From a virus, in IMG/VR virus record IMGVR_UViG_3300035670_000118, positions 1-64,000 of that record: DNA of 64,000 bases; one strand, 5' to 3'. Within the stretch, counting starts at the first letter, position 1; each line of letters starts with the position of its first letter. The notes under the pieces are model-generated. The model worked only from the letters and a program-made list of their open reading frames with translations. It was not told where the DNA came from and searched no databases. Shown in pieces: positions 15,611 through 24,109 of this stretch. Position numbers and translations under genes: made by a program.

Positions 15611-16090
15611 CTATAAGATTTTTAATTCTTTAAAAAATTTTCTAAGAAAAAATATTTTATTTATTTCTTCTTCACTGTTACCAAATTTTGATCTCCAGTA
15701 ATTATAGGGAATCTGAGAAGGCTCTTTTCCATGCTTGTCTATAAATGGCCCGTCGTAGTCATTAAATTTTTCGGTGTCCCATATCCTTTCATCTAGTAAT
15801 AAACAAATACAAGTTAGTTGGTCTCCTAAATCTTTCTCATAAAAAGAAACCAATTCTATTTTATGTTTATCTAACTCATCTAAGTATCTGTTCATTGATC
15901 CAATATATTTTCCATCGAATCTTCTTGAATTAGTACTTCCACCATCATAGAGCATTACTTGTTTATCCCCGCTAGCCCATTTTTTATACTGGTCATTGCT
16001 GCCATACTTAGTTGCATATTCAACAATAGATTTACCAAATTGGATACCCTTCTGTAAAGAACTTATATTGTTACAAACAATTCCATACAT
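15611..16090 (-). CDS. Possible peptidyl-tRNA-hydrolase-II-like protein
   Basis: 159 residues from the ATG at 16090, chosen because an AAGGAG sequence lies 7 bases upstream, one of the few clear Shine-Dalgarno sites here. The N-terminal pattern MYGIVCNNISSLQKGIQFGKSIVEYA resembles the first strand and helix of PTH2-like proteins found in phages (hydrophobic strand, then QxGxA/S), but the rest diverges, so enzymatic activity is uncertain. Confidence 0.55.
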   Translation of the reverse strand: MYGIVCNNISSLQKGIQFGKSIVEYATKYGSNDQYKKWASGDKQVMLYDGGSTNSRRFDGKYIGSMNRYLDELDKHKIELVSFYEKDLGDQLTCICLLLDERIWDTEKFNDYDGPFIDKHGKEPSQIPYNYWRSKFGNSEEEINKIFFLRKFFKELKIL

Positions 16091-16091
16091 T

Positions 16092-16649
16092 TTATATCTC
16101 CTTTTCATCAGGGCTATTTTCTTTTTTTAATCTTTTTTCTATATAGTCTGCTATAATTATAACAGCCTCGTCTTGTATCCACCAATGTTCTTTTCCGTTT
16201 ATAGTGATTGAAAAATCGCCATCGGTTGGATCTAGTACCACATTATTTATAGTTAAAACAGGGTTTTGGTTTCTTTTCTTTTTTTTATCGGACTTCATAA
16301 GTAGCTCCGAAATCATACCTCTGCCGTATTCTTTCTTTCTTATTTTTTCTTTGTAAGAGTAATAGTATGTTTTTTCTCCAGTTGGCCCATGTTTAACAAC
16401 CACTTCTAAATCACTCCAATCCTTAACCTTTTCCCAGTTATTAAAAATGTAGCTCTTTGCTATATTTGAAATGTGAGACATTGCTGCTATGTGTTTTTCG
16501 TATTCCTCGCGGAAATCTTTTTCTATATAAAATATTGAAGACTTATATCCATTCTCGAATTCTTCCTCTGTCATAAAGCAAGGGCTAAAGATAGAGCCAT
16601 GAATTAGAGTTGGATAATCTTTTTTTCTTTTCATATTTTTTATAGTCAT
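16092..16649 (-). CDS. Hypothetical protein
   Basis: 185 residues; the start could also be MKRKKDYPTL at 16634. It is Lys-rich, with GHMSHISNIAKSYIF-like helix and a beta-hairpin VLTINNVVLDPTDGDFSITING near the C-terminus. Ends one base before the start of the PTH2-like gene. No family recognised. Confidence 0.6.
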   Translation of the reverse strand: MTIKNMKRKKDYPTLIHGSIFSPCFMTEEEFENGYKSSIFYIEKDFREEYEKHIAAMSHISNIAKSYIFNNWEKVKDWSDLEVVVKHGPTGEKTYYYSYKEKIRKKEYGRGMISELLMKSDKKKKRNQNPVLTINNVVLDPTDGDFSITINGKEHWWIQDEAVIIIADYIEKRLKKENSPDEKEI

Positions 16650-16710
16650 GCAAACCTAGAAAATTCATTTGTTTAAAAAAAATGTTTTTATAGAGTTGGA
16701 TAAATACATT

Positions 16711-17295
16711 ATGAAATTACCCAAGAAGTATCTTACTAAAAATCCTAACGTGATGCGGAGGGAAATAAAAAAACACGCTCATAAAAGAGACGATGATTCT
16801 TCCGCTTATGGCCCATGGGATGCAGATTATAAATCGCGCAAAGCGGGCGTGGGTAAGAAGGTGGGGACTAAAACCAGCAAATACACAAAAAAATACAAAC
16901 AAATGTTTGGAGAAAACCTAATTACAGATCCTTACGAATTCATGAGTATATTAGAGGATCTAGAAAATGAATTTATAGAGTTCCTCGATCATTTAACAGA
17001 ATCAGAACTATTAGAATTCGAGGGCTTTTTAAATGAAGGGGTATCTTCTCCAACTAGTCCTGTCAGAAAAGCACTTAAAAAGAAGTCAGATAAAACAGGA
17101 TTCCCACAGGGAATACTCACACAAGTTTGGAAGAGAGGATATGCTGCTTGGAAAACTGGTCACATTCCAGGAACAAATCCACAGCAATGGGCAATGGCTA
17201 GAGTAAACTCTTTCGTAACTGGAGGAAAGACTACAAAAATGCACGACAAAAAACTCTACCAACAAGCTAAAGCTAATAGAAAGAAAAGAAAATAA
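16711..17295 (+). CDS. DUF5872-like basic protein
   Basis: 194 residues from MKLPKKYLTKNP; an upstream ATG at 16669 would add 14 residues. The first 65 residues are very basic, the middle is acidic and helical (MSILEDLENEFIEFLDHLTESELLEFEGFLNE), and the end has the DUF5872 pattern PVRKALKKKSDKTG, LTQVWKRGYAAWKTGHIPGT and QWAMARVNSF. The family is phage-associated and of unknown function. FEGFLNEG resembles the packaged-protein leader core but is internal. Confidence 0.7.
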   Translation: MKLPKKYLTKNPNVMRREIKKHAHKRDDDSSAYGPWDADYKSRKAGVGKKVGTKTSKYTKKYKQMFGENLITDPYEFMSILEDLENEFIEFLDHLTESELLEFEGFLNEGVSSPTSPVRKALKKKSDKTGFPQGILTQVWKRGYAAWKTGHIPGTNPQQWAMARVNSFVTGGKTTKMHDKKLYQQAKANRKKRK

Positions 17296-17323
17296 ATCTT
17301 TTTTTATTCCTCTAAATTTTTTC

Positions 17324-17331
17324 TAAATTTG
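17324..17331 (+). promoter_or_regulatory. Possible host-type -7 element TAAATTTG
   Basis: TAAATTTG matches the Bacteroidota -7 consensus TAnnTTTG and lies 15 bases before the next gene. I see no clear -33 TTG, so this is tentative. Confidence 0.3.
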
Positions 17332-17346
17332 CATAAAATTCTTTAT

Positions 17347-17812
17347 GACTAATAAATTAGAAGAAAAAAAGGTTGAGGAGCTTATTCTTTATATAGAGGG
17401 CCTCGAAGACGAGAATCAAGAATTAAATCAAACAAAAGAAGACTACCTATCTGAACTTTTGGAAGCAAAGGAGAGGATTGAGTATTTAGAGCGAGACCTC
17501 GATAATCTAAAATCAAAATTTGAAGACCTAGAGGAGGAAAACTCTAATCTATATGAAAGGGCAGAATTACTAGACTGCCTAGAAAATTGGAGAGAAATCA
17601 TAGCAGATAGAAATGATGGCAGAAGCACAGAAATATATGATCGCCTATGTGATCTTATAAAATCGTTTAATGAATATCCTTTAGAAATGGCTAGGCTATA
17701 TAGGGAAAATCCGAGGGAAGAACTAGATAAAGTGCTAGACGAAAAAATATTAGAAGCACTAAGATGTAAAGGTGCGGCTTTACTTAACCGTTTTGGACTT
17801 AGCTCTACTTAA
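17347..17812 (+). CDS. Coiled-coil protein with C-terminal KGAxLLNRFG motif
   Basis: About 155 residues. Residues 5-75 form a long heptad coiled coil (EELILYIEGLEDENQELNQ and onward). The last residues are KGAALLNRFGLSST, a motif also found at the C-termini of 44423-44815, 45116-45799 and 55437-56333. It has no N-terminal capsid-targeting-like leader. Function unknown; oligomeric by the coiled coil. Confidence 0.75.
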
Positions 17813-18131
17813 AAAATGGATTATCCTGAAGCGACTCTATAATGTGTTCTGCTTCTTCACAATACTTTATAAATCCAAACACCTGTTCGTCACTTAGATA
17901 AAAAAACTCGTTCCCTGATAATGTCCTTTGACTTATAAATTTTCGGTGTAGAATTTTTTCCACCTTTTTATAGTGCTTGCTCTTATAAAGTTTAAGGATA
18001 TCTAGCTGATTTGAATTACCCGTTTTTAATTTCTTAAGTCTTTTCTGGGGGTCGTTCTTAGTTACTCCTATCTTGTACTTCTCTTCCCCATTATGATCAC
18101 CCTCAACAATCAGATAAACATATCCTTCCAT
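17805..18131 (-). CDS. GIY-YIG superfamily protein (T5orf172/Mug113 type)
   Basis: 108 residues with GYVYLIVEGDHNG, YKIGVTKNDPQKRLKKLKTGN and a later LHRKFISQRTLSGNEFFYL, the pattern of the T5orf172/Mug113 branch of the GIY-YIG nuclease superfamily. Catalytic Tyr, Arg and Glu equivalents appear present. It could be a small DNA nuclease. Convergent with the coiled-coil gene, overlapping by 8 bases. Confidence 0.8.
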   Translation of the reverse strand: MEGYVYLIVEGDHNGEEKYKIGVTKNDPQKRLKKLKTGNSNQLDILKLYKSKHYKKVEKILHRKFISQRTLSGNEFFYLSDEQVFGFIKYCEEAEHIIESLQDNPFFK

Positions 18132-18192
18132 CTTATATTTATCTCTTATTTTTACAGAAGAAACTTAAACCTTCATTTTTAGTATAAATTTT

Positions 18193-18672
18193 ATGAAAAC
18201 AAAGGAAAAGCAAAAGATTAAACCATTGAGCGACTGGGAATGGGATCTTACTTGGTCTTCTCTGAGATACTTCTGCGGAAGATACACAATAGCATCTGCA
18301 ATGTACCCGTCGGATCTAGTTAGAAACTTTGGTAAAAGACTTTCAGAACAACAAGGGAAATCTCTAGCAGAGGAGATACAAAGACAGATTGATTATGCGA
18401 TGAATCACGACGACAACATGTGGCTCTCACACGATATGGAAGCATGGAGCGCTCTAAGAAATTATCTAGAGAAATCAACTTGGAAAGAGCTTTTTTGTCA
18501 AGGACCTGACATAGAAGACACGAATATAGTAGCATTTCCATGTGAAAGAAAAGAAGGAGACACTATGGAGACAAGATGGATTCCTGTAGACAAATACGAA
18601 AACACCGGATCAACTAGAACAACAGTATACGAAGCATACATAAAACAAATAAAAGAATATGAACCTAAATGA
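18193..18672 (+). CDS. Hypothetical protein
   Basis: 159 residues, Trp-rich (DWEWDLTWSSLRYFCGRYT, MWLSHDMEAWSALRNYL). Helical, soluble. The pattern occurs in phage proteins of unknown function as far as I can recall. Overlaps the next gene by 14 bases. Confidence 0.68.
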   Translation: MKTKEKQKIKPLSDWEWDLTWSSLRYFCGRYTIASAMYPSDLVRNFGKRLSEQQGKSLAEEIQRQIDYAMNHDDNMWLSHDMEAWSALRNYLEKSTWKELFCQGPDIEDTNIVAFPCERKEGDTMETRWIPVDKYENTGSTRTTVYEAYIKQIKEYEPK

Positions 18673-18934
18673 AATGAAGCTAACTGCTATGTTAGCAGAG
18701 AAATTTAACTCTATGGATTCTGAATCTATAGAAAAAGAATGGAAAGATATAGAGGCAAAAGGTGAGGAGGCATCTCCCGAAGTTGTCGAGGATGTTTTAA
18801 AAAGAACTCCGGGTTTTACTGCAGTAGATCTTATAAACTTTGGTGAATATTGCAGGAAAGGTTTCACTGATTATGAGTGGGACGAATTAACTATTGATGA
18901 ACATTTAGCTAATTGGCTTTTAAAGATAAAATAA
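18659..18934 (+). CDS. Hypothetical protein
   Basis: 91 residues, acidic, helical. It ends in a TAATG junction with the next gene, so translation is probably coupled. No family recognised. Confidence 0.68.
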   Translation: MNLNEMKLTAMLAEKFNSMDSESIEKEWKDIEAKGEEASPEVVEDVLKRTPGFTAVDLINFGEYCRKGFTDYEWDELTIDEHLANWLLKIK

Positions 18935-19269
18935 TGGACGAGTATATTTTATGTGCTGCTGTTTGGTACAAGGATCTTCCCTTAAAGAAACCAGATATTT
19001 TAGAACATAGAGGTTTTAGACCATACAATGTCGATAGGGGTGTTGTTGTATCCGGGTGGAGACACGGCAATTGCATATATCAAATGGTTGCAATTACAGG
19101 GTTAAGAGACATACCAGGTGAAGTTGGAGAATCAATCCAAGGATTTCTAACTAATAAAAATCGTTTTGTTGATAGAGAAGAAGGATATAATATTGCTGAA
19201 TCCGCGGGTCAACTGAATGACAGATCAAGAGGTGGAAGTAGAACTTTATATAGTGAGGATCTTTATTAA
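18934..19269 (+). CDS. Conserved phage hypothetical protein
   Basis: 111 residues from the ATG that overlaps the previous stop (TAATG). The pattern ILCAAVWYKDLPLKKP, RPYNVDRGVVVSGWRHGNCIYQM and QGFLTNKNRFVDREEGYNIA is typical of a family spread among phages of diverse hosts. Function unknown. Confidence 0.72.
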   Translation: MDEYILCAAVWYKDLPLKKPDILEHRGFRPYNVDRGVVVSGWRHGNCIYQMVAITGLRDIPGEVGESIQGFLTNKNRFVDREEGYNIAESAGQLNDRSRGGSRTLYSEDLY

Positions 19270-19275
19270 TAAATT

Positions 19276-19524
19276 ATGAATCCAGAGAAATATAAATCTC
19301 CATATTGTTCAGTTTGTGATGCTTGTGGAGAAGACGGATGCTGTTCAGCAATTTCTTGTAAGCAAAGTCCAAATGGGGATTATTGCGAGGGATATCTAAA
19401 GGATCTAAAATTTGCTTATCTTATGTATAAGGATCTAATGGGATTGTTAGAAGATGATCCAAATCATAAGGAAACTATTGATAAAATGTTTGATAAAAAC
19501 TGGGATATCGTATTTAAAAAATGA
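19276..19524 (+). CDS. Small cysteine-rich protein
   Basis: 82 residues. Seven cysteines within the first 45 residues (YCSVCDACGEDGCCSAISC and DYCEG) suggest a metal-binding knuckle; the rest is helical. Family known to me only as hypothetical phage protein. It overlaps the next small gene by ATGA. Confidence 0.65.
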   Translation: MNPEKYKSPYCSVCDACGEDGCCSAISCKQSPNGDYCEGYLKDLKFAYLMYKDLMGLLEDDPNHKETIDKMFDKNWDIVFKK

Positions 19525-19673
19525 GCAAGATAAAATTAATATACGATTTCTTTAGACTCTGGATTAAATGGAGAGACAGAAAAGAAGCATGGGAAGATGC
19601 TAAATTTATCAATGATAAGAAAATTCAATCTGAATTAAAAGAGATGGACAAAGAAGAAACATGGGAAGAATAA
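19521..19673 (+). CDS. Very small protein (50 residues)
   Basis: A 50-residue frame starting in an ATGA overlap with the preceding stop. MSKIKLIYDFFRLWIKW gives an amphipathic, aromatic helix, and the rest is charged. The overlap and the absence of another gene in this gap support it. Confidence 0.55.
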   Translation: MSKIKLIYDFFRLWIKWRDRKEAWEDAKFINDKKIQSELKEMDKEETWEE

Positions 19674-19744
19674 TCCAAAAATTTTTACTCTGGATTTCTT
19701 TTAAATTTCCAAAAAAGAAGAGAAAAAGTATTTGGGATTTATAA
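19661..19744 (+). CDS. Possible 27-residue peptide
   Basis: A short frame overlapping the previous one by 13 bases, with FLLWISFKFPKKKRK, hydrophobic then basic. The LWI segment echoes the previous small protein. It may be a membrane-active peptide or just a chance frame. Confidence 0.25.
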   Translation: MGRIIQKFLLWISFKFPKKKRKSIWDL

Positions 19745-19756
19745 AAATAAAAATAA

Positions 19757-20533
19757 ATGAAAGAAACATTAACATTAGCTCAAGCTCAGGAGAAATACGG
19801 AAAATCCGAAGGAGCACCATTTCAAAGACTACACAAAATATTTGATGTAGCGATAGACGGAAAACTATATCCAGTATATTCCATCCCTGGATACGAACAC
19901 GAACTTGGTAAATCCAATGGATGTCCAGATACATGGTGGTTAGATTGGTCAGACTACGAAGCTATTTCTGACGAGGATGGAGATATTCACGAGCCTTGTA
20001 TAAGAGAGCTAATTCCTTATATAGATAAAGGAGCTCATAGAATATGCTGGGAAATCAGATATCGTCAATACAACACCATGAAATATAAATGGGATGAGTG
20101 GGATATGAGAAATGGTGGAAAATGTGAGATGTATGCAAACGGAAAATTGGTATACTCATTCTTTTCTAGAGAAATCGGATATGCTCTCTCCCGCGCTCAA
20201 TCTTTAGAAACTATACTATTAGAACACCCATTCGATTTCTTAAACCAAGAAAAGGAAAACGGTAGAAAGATCTGGTATTATGGACTACCTGCAACAGTTA
20301 GACTCAATGATTCATATCCTGGAGAAATAGGAATAGTTCCTGATTACTCTTATATTGATAAAAAAGATTGGTGGAAAGAATTAAAAAAGAAAAAAGAAAG
20401 AATAACTCCTAGCGATTATAGAAAAGACGAGGATGATATATTAGATAAAGAATATTTCGAAGAAGAACGTGCTCCTTGGATCAATCACGGGGATGCTCTT
20501 TGGGACGGAATGATTTGGTGGTTTAGAGATTAA
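19757..20533 (+). CDS. Hypothetical protein
   Basis: 258 residues, Trp- and Tyr-rich, acidic (PDTWWLDWSDYEAISDEDGD; CWEIRYRQYNTMKYKWDEWD; HGDALWDGMIWWFRD). Probably a beta-rich globular protein. No family recognised. It is the last gene before the packaged-protein cluster. Confidence 0.72.
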   Translation: MKETLTLAQAQEKYGKSEGAPFQRLHKIFDVAIDGKLYPVYSIPGYEHELGKSNGCPDTWWLDWSDYEAISDEDGDIHEPCIRELIPYIDKGAHRICWEIRYRQYNTMKYKWDEWDMRNGGKCEMYANGKLVYSFFSREIGYALSRAQSLETILLEHPFDFLNQEKENGRKIWYYGLPATVRLNDSYPGEIGIVPDYSYIDKKDWWKELKKKKERITPSDYRKDEDDILDKEYFEEERAPWINHGDALWDGMIWWFRD

Positions 20534-20547
20534 GAATATCTAGGATC

Positions 20548-20556
20548 GATATATAG
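20548..20556 (+). promoter_or_regulatory. Late-promoter-like GATATATAG
   Basis: A one-off variant of the recurrent GGATATATAA motif, 4 bases before the start of the PAP2 gene. Confidence 0.45.
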
Positions 20557-20560
20557 CTAT

Positions 20561-21283
20561 ATGAAGTATATAAGCTATTTTAAAGAATTAAATAATTCTA
20601 TAATTCTTGAGCAATCTTTAAATAAGTCAGAAAAAACCGTTGATATTAATCAAATAGTTTATGGAAATGCACCGATTGAATTCAAGGAGATCATAGAAGA
20701 TAAGAATGATCCCATAAGAAAATGGTTCGAAAAAGAGGGGCTAATAGAAAAGATCATAAAAGAAGCTCCTTTGAACGACAGCGAAACTACAAGAAAAGAC
20801 CTAGAAGAATTACTAGAATTAACATCAAATGCAACGGGAGATGATGTTACATTTGCTAGATACGCTGATGACCAGAGCAATCTACCAAACATTTTTATAG
20901 ATTTTTTAAATTCAAAAGGATACGAAGAGACTATGGATGGATATTTTAGGATAGACAACCAAACGGACGCGATTCTTAATTATTTGAAGGACGTCATTAA
21001 TAGGCCTAGGCCATATCAGTTAGCTAAAGCTTATGACATTCCATTGTATCCATTAATAAGAACTGATGCCATGACCGCAGCTTACCCGAGCGGGCACGCA
21101 CTCACTGCATTTACAATGGCAGAGCATTATGCAAGAAAACATCCTGAAATTGCGTCCGAGGTTAGAGAAGTAGGAGAAAAAATTGCAAGAAGCAGGGAGG
21201 TGGTTGGCATCCACTATCCATCGGATACAAAAATCTCAAGATACATATGTGATATTATGTTTCAGAATGATCTAATCAAATAA
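20561..21283 (+). CDS. PAP2-type acid phosphatase with packaged-protein-like leader
   Basis: 240 residues. The three PAP2 motifs are present in order: K-x-x-x-x-x-RPRP (LKDVINRPRPYQ), PSGHALTAF and SREVVGIHYPSD with the catalytic His. Such enzymes hydrolyse phosphomonoesters, often lipid phosphates or nucleotides. No transmembrane segments, so it is a soluble class A-like enzyme. The first residues MKYISYFKELNNSIILEQ fit the leader shared by other proteins here, with ILE as a possible protease site. Possibly delivered with the DNA. Confidence 0.88.
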   Translation: MKYISYFKELNNSIILEQSLNKSEKTVDINQIVYGNAPIEFKEIIEDKNDPIRKWFEKEGLIEKIIKEAPLNDSETTRKDLEELLELTSNATGDDVTFARYADDQSNLPNIFIDFLNSKGYEETMDGYFRIDNQTDAILNYLKDVINRPRPYQLAKAYDIPLYPLIRTDAMTAAYPSGHALTAFTMAEHYARKHPEIASEVREVGEKIARSREVVGIHYPSDTKISRYICDIMFQNDLIK

Positions 21284-21293
21284 GGATATATAA
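21284..21293 (+). promoter_or_regulatory. Late-promoter-like GGATATATAA
   Basis: Exact 10-mer on the plus strand ending 5 bases before the start of 21299-21871. If it is a -10 box, the transcript would be nearly leaderless. Confidence 0.6.
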
Positions 21294-21298
21294 TTTAT

Positions 21299-21871
21299 AT
21301 GAAGCATATAAGCGATTTTAACGCATTTAATAATAATTCCTTATCTGAGAACTTATCTTATCACTTTAACAACGGTATAGGCTTACTAGAAAGCGTTTTT
21401 AGGGTGGAATCAGAAGCGTGGTTAGATCTTGTTAACGAAGCTAGAATATTATTTAATGAAGGAAATATTGGACTAACTGAAGATGAAATCTGGTTGGTTG
21501 GTACTGATGCTGGCAAAAGGGGAATATATGAGGGAAGAGAGGTTTTTCTCGACATACCTTTTGAAGATGTAGAAGAGCTACATGAGGCAGAATATAGGGG
21601 TAGAAAAGTAAACCTCAATAGACCTTTCAGAACACCTTCAGGTCCTAGGAAATTTGGTGTATACACAAAAAATCAAAGCGGTAACATTGTTAAGGTTGGA
21701 TTCGGTGAACCAGGAATGAGAGTTAATAATGCAGATCCTAAAAAAGCAAGATCGTTTCAAAAAAGAATGCGCTGTGATCAACCTGGGCCTAAATGGAAAG
21801 CTAAATACTGGTCGTGCAATATCTCACGTTATCGTAAATTGATAGGTATTAAATCTAGCAATCCTTGGTAA
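21299..21871 (+). CDS. Packaged-protein candidate with conserved C-terminal phage domain
   Basis: 190 residues. Leader MKHISDFNAFNNNSLSEN with LSE as possible cleavage site. The C-terminal 75 residues (RPFRTPSGPRKFGVYTKN, KVGFGEPGMRVNNADPKKARSFQKRM, KAKYWSCNISRY) match a domain I recall from many marine and T4-like phage structural or prohead-linked proteins; its function is unknown to me. It follows the PAP2 gene by 15 bases. Confidence 0.75.
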   Translation: MKHISDFNAFNNNSLSENLSYHFNNGIGLLESVFRVESEAWLDLVNEARILFNEGNIGLTEDEIWLVGTDAGKRGIYEGREVFLDIPFEDVEELHEAEYRGRKVNLNRPFRTPSGPRKFGVYTKNQSGNIVKVGFGEPGMRVNNADPKKARSFQKRMRCDQPGPKWKAKYWSCNISRYRKLIGIKSSNPW

Positions 21872-21882
21872 AAATATAAAAT

Positions 21883-22557
21883 ATGCAGGTTTATATAATA
21901 ACTAATATATTAGACGGCAAAATATACATAGGTAAAGATACACTTTCTAATAAAAATTATATGGGTTCGGGTGTATTAATTAAAAGAGCTATAAAAAAAT
22001 ATGGAATAGAATATTTTCAAAAAGAAATAATATACGAAACAGATAATTACGAGGATCTATCTAATTCTGAAAAATATTGGATAGAATTTTATAAATCTAA
22101 TGATAGGAATATAGGATATAATATATCTAAAGGCGGCGACGGAGGAGATACAATGAGCAATAATCCTAAATTGGATGAAATAAAAAATAAAATTAGTAAA
22201 GCACTTAAAAATAGGGAATTCTCTTTAGACCACAAGGAAAAATTATCAAAGAATCACGACAGCACAAAAAGGAAAAAAGGAAAATCTTTAGAAGAAATAT
22301 ACGGTTTAGAAAAAGCAGAAAATATAAAAATAAATTTAAAAAAATCAAGATCCAAATATAAAAACGAAAGACAAAGATTCGGTGAAAATTACGAAAGTAT
22401 AATAAATGGATATAGGGAAAGATTTTCAGGCGATAATAATCCAATGAGAAAAAAGAATTATAAATGGTATTACAATCCTGTATTGCTAGAAAACAAAAGA
22501 ATACCCGAGGGGGAAAAAATACCAGATGGTTTTAAAACAGGAAGATGTAAAAAATAA
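21883..22557 (+). CDS. GIY-YIG homing endonuclease with NUMOD3-like region
   Basis: 224 residues. The N-terminal 90 residues form a GIY-YIG nuclease (VYIITNILDGKIYIGKD, GSGVLIKRAIKKYGIEYF, EKYWIEFY, YNISKGGDGG). Basic repeats such as KISKALKNREF and RKKGKSLEEIYGLEKAENI resemble NUMOD3 DNA-binding modules. The gene is free-standing, more A-rich than its neighbours, and sits between two packaged-protein genes, typical of a mobile seg-like endonuclease. Confidence 0.88.
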   Translation: MQVYIITNILDGKIYIGKDTLSNKNYMGSGVLIKRAIKKYGIEYFQKEIIYETDNYEDLSNSEKYWIEFYKSNDRNIGYNISKGGDGGDTMSNNPKLDEIKNKISKALKNREFSLDHKEKLSKNHDSTKRKKGKSLEEIYGLEKAENIKINLKKSRSKYKNERQRFGENYESIINGYRERFSGDNNPMRKKNYKWYYNPVLLENKRIPEGEKIPDGFKTGRCKK

Positions 22558-22558
22558 A

Positions 22559-22900
22559 ATGAATTATATAGAACTATACGAAAATTTCAACCAAAGGACT
22601 ATGATTCTTAAGCATAGGAATTTTGGTGAGATAAAAGTTGAACTTCAAGGAAGTCAAATAACGGATGTCGTTAATAACTCAAATACAAATTTTCCGTTTA
22701 TGACAGGTTCATCATGGAACAGATCAATAGAATCTTGGGCTTGTAATAATAACTTTGTTAAAATAGAGACCTGGATGAACAATCGAATGGTTAGAGAAAT
22801 GGATCCATGCCCAGAAGAAAAGATATTCGGTGTAAGAGCAAAGGACATTCCACAAGGTCACGAGTGGAGAAGAATGTTTCCTAATAAATTTAGAAGATAA
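22559..22900 (+). CDS. Packaged-protein candidate, unknown
   Basis: 113 residues from the ATG at 22559, which gives the leader MNYIELYENFNQR; an in-frame upstream start lies inside the endonuclease gene. LYE could be the protease site. The rest is beta-rich (FGEIKVELQGSQITDVVNN) with no known family. The start is only one base after the endonuclease stop. Confidence 0.7.
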   Translation: MNYIELYENFNQRTMILKHRNFGEIKVELQGSQITDVVNNSNTNFPFMTGSSWNRSIESWACNNNFVKIETWMNNRMVREMDPCPEEKIFGVRAKDIPQGHEWRRMFPNKFRR

Positions 22901-22901
22901 T

Positions 22902-23729
22902 TTAAGCTAAATTATTTTGACCTAAATCTGCAATACTAAATTGCTTAGCCATATCCTTAGCCTTATTTAAGCTAGTTGCTAGAAACGGAGAATTCATATT
23001 AGATCCCCATCCAGCATTTGCATGAACCATAGCTTTAACTGCTGTTTCCTCGTCTTTGAATCCGTTTAGATCCTTAACACCATATTTCTTGTTCATTTCT
23101 GGGGAAGAAGCCCTGTCTATAAAATAAAGCACTGCAGATTCTGCAGCAACATCTATATCATTAATGACATCTGGATTAGCCACTAGATCAACCTTTCTAT
23201 CCAGCTTTCCAATCCGATTCATGAGATCATTCATTTTTTGGTAAACCCCTTTGAATGTTATACCATTAAATCCTCTACCTCTATATTTGTATCCCTCATT
23301 AGGAGCATTTCCGTATCTTCCGCCGTACAGGTAATTATAGAAAGCTTCATCGTTCTTTTTTAACTGATCAATCTGTGCATCAGTCATTTTACTAACTCTT
23401 TCACCAAATATACTTCTTATTCTAGCAGAAGAAGTGGTAGAGTATGATGTCTCATTTTGAGGTATGAACCCGCACTCTTTACCAATTACACCTAGTATTG
23501 CTTTTTGTGTGTAAGGGTTTGTTATTCCATGCTTATTCATAGAATTTATCACTGCTTGTGCATTTTTGGCTTTATCCCCTGATATAGCTCCTCCTTTTAT
23601 TGTTACTGATCCTTCTACAGGAGAATCCTGAAGTTTACCTCCGCTTAAGAGTTTCATTAATGCTTCGCCATCTTTAAATAGCTGCTCATTAACTATTCTA
23701 AACTCTTCTAATGATTTAAGATGTCTCAT
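22902..23729 (-). CDS. Packaged GH19-like peptidoglycan hydrolase
   Basis: 275 residues. Residues 1-30 (MRHLKSLEEFRIVNEQLFKDGEALMKLL) are an extended leader shared with 39715, 38937 and 61009. From about 55 on it is a GH19 chitinase/lysozyme fold: VIGKECGFIPQNE with the likely catalytic Glu at 85, then YKYRGRGFNGITFKGVYQ and AVLYFIDRAS. It would cut the glycan or peptidoglycan backbone. As a probable virion-internal enzyme it could act at entry rather than lysis. Confidence 0.85.
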   Translation of the reverse strand: MRHLKSLEEFRIVNEQLFKDGEALMKLLSGGKLQDSPVEGSVTIKGGAISGDKAKNAQAVINSMNKHGITNPYTQKAILGVIGKECGFIPQNETSYSTTSSARIRSIFGERVSKMTDAQIDQLKKNDEAFYNYLYGGRYGNAPNEGYKYRGRGFNGITFKGVYQKMNDLMNRIGKLDRKVDLVANPDVINDIDVAAESAVLYFIDRASSPEMNKKYGVKDLNGFKDEETAVKAMVHANAGWGSNMNSPFLATSLNKAKDMAKQFSIADLGQNNLA

Positions 23730-23746
23730 TTTTGTCTCTATTATCT

Positions 23747-23756
23747 TTATATATCC
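23747..23756 (-). promoter_or_regulatory. Late-promoter-like GGATATATAA
   Basis: Exact 10-mer on the minus strand, 17 bases before the packaged GH19 start. Confidence 0.65.
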
Positions 23757-23791
23757 TTTTGCTTTTTAATTTATTTATTAAATTAGCAGAT

Positions 23792-24109
23792 ATGAATAAT
23801 AAGAAAGCTTACATAATAAGAGGATCTGTAATTGAAGAAGGGTCTAGAAAAGAGTGGATTGAAAAAATAACAATCTCTAAAGAAAGAGCGGAAAAAATAA
23901 AAAAAGATCTAAATAACTCTCTCGTAAAAAAGATAGAGAAAGGCAAAGATGTTTTCGATCTCTATTTAAAAGACAAGAATAATAAAGTTCTGTGGGATGA
24001 AATGGAGTTCCACACTGACAAAATGAACGAAGAAGAATTTGATCATTTTTGTATGTACAGATACGGAACTAAATTGCCTTTTAGAATAGAGGAAATGGAA
24101 CTAGCTTAA
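23792..24109 (+). CDS. Hypothetical basic protein
   Basis: 105 residues from MNNKKAYIIRG; an upstream start at 23732 would add a hydrophobic run but overlaps the divergent promoter region. Helical and Lys-rich, alternating with acidic patches. Overlaps the sigma gene's stop by 4 bases. Confidence 0.65.
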   Translation: MNNKKAYIIRGSVIEEGSRKEWIEKITISKERAEKIKKDLNNSLVKKIEKGKDVFDLYLKDKNNKVLWDEMEFHTDKMNEEEFDHFCMYRYGTKLPFRIEEMELA

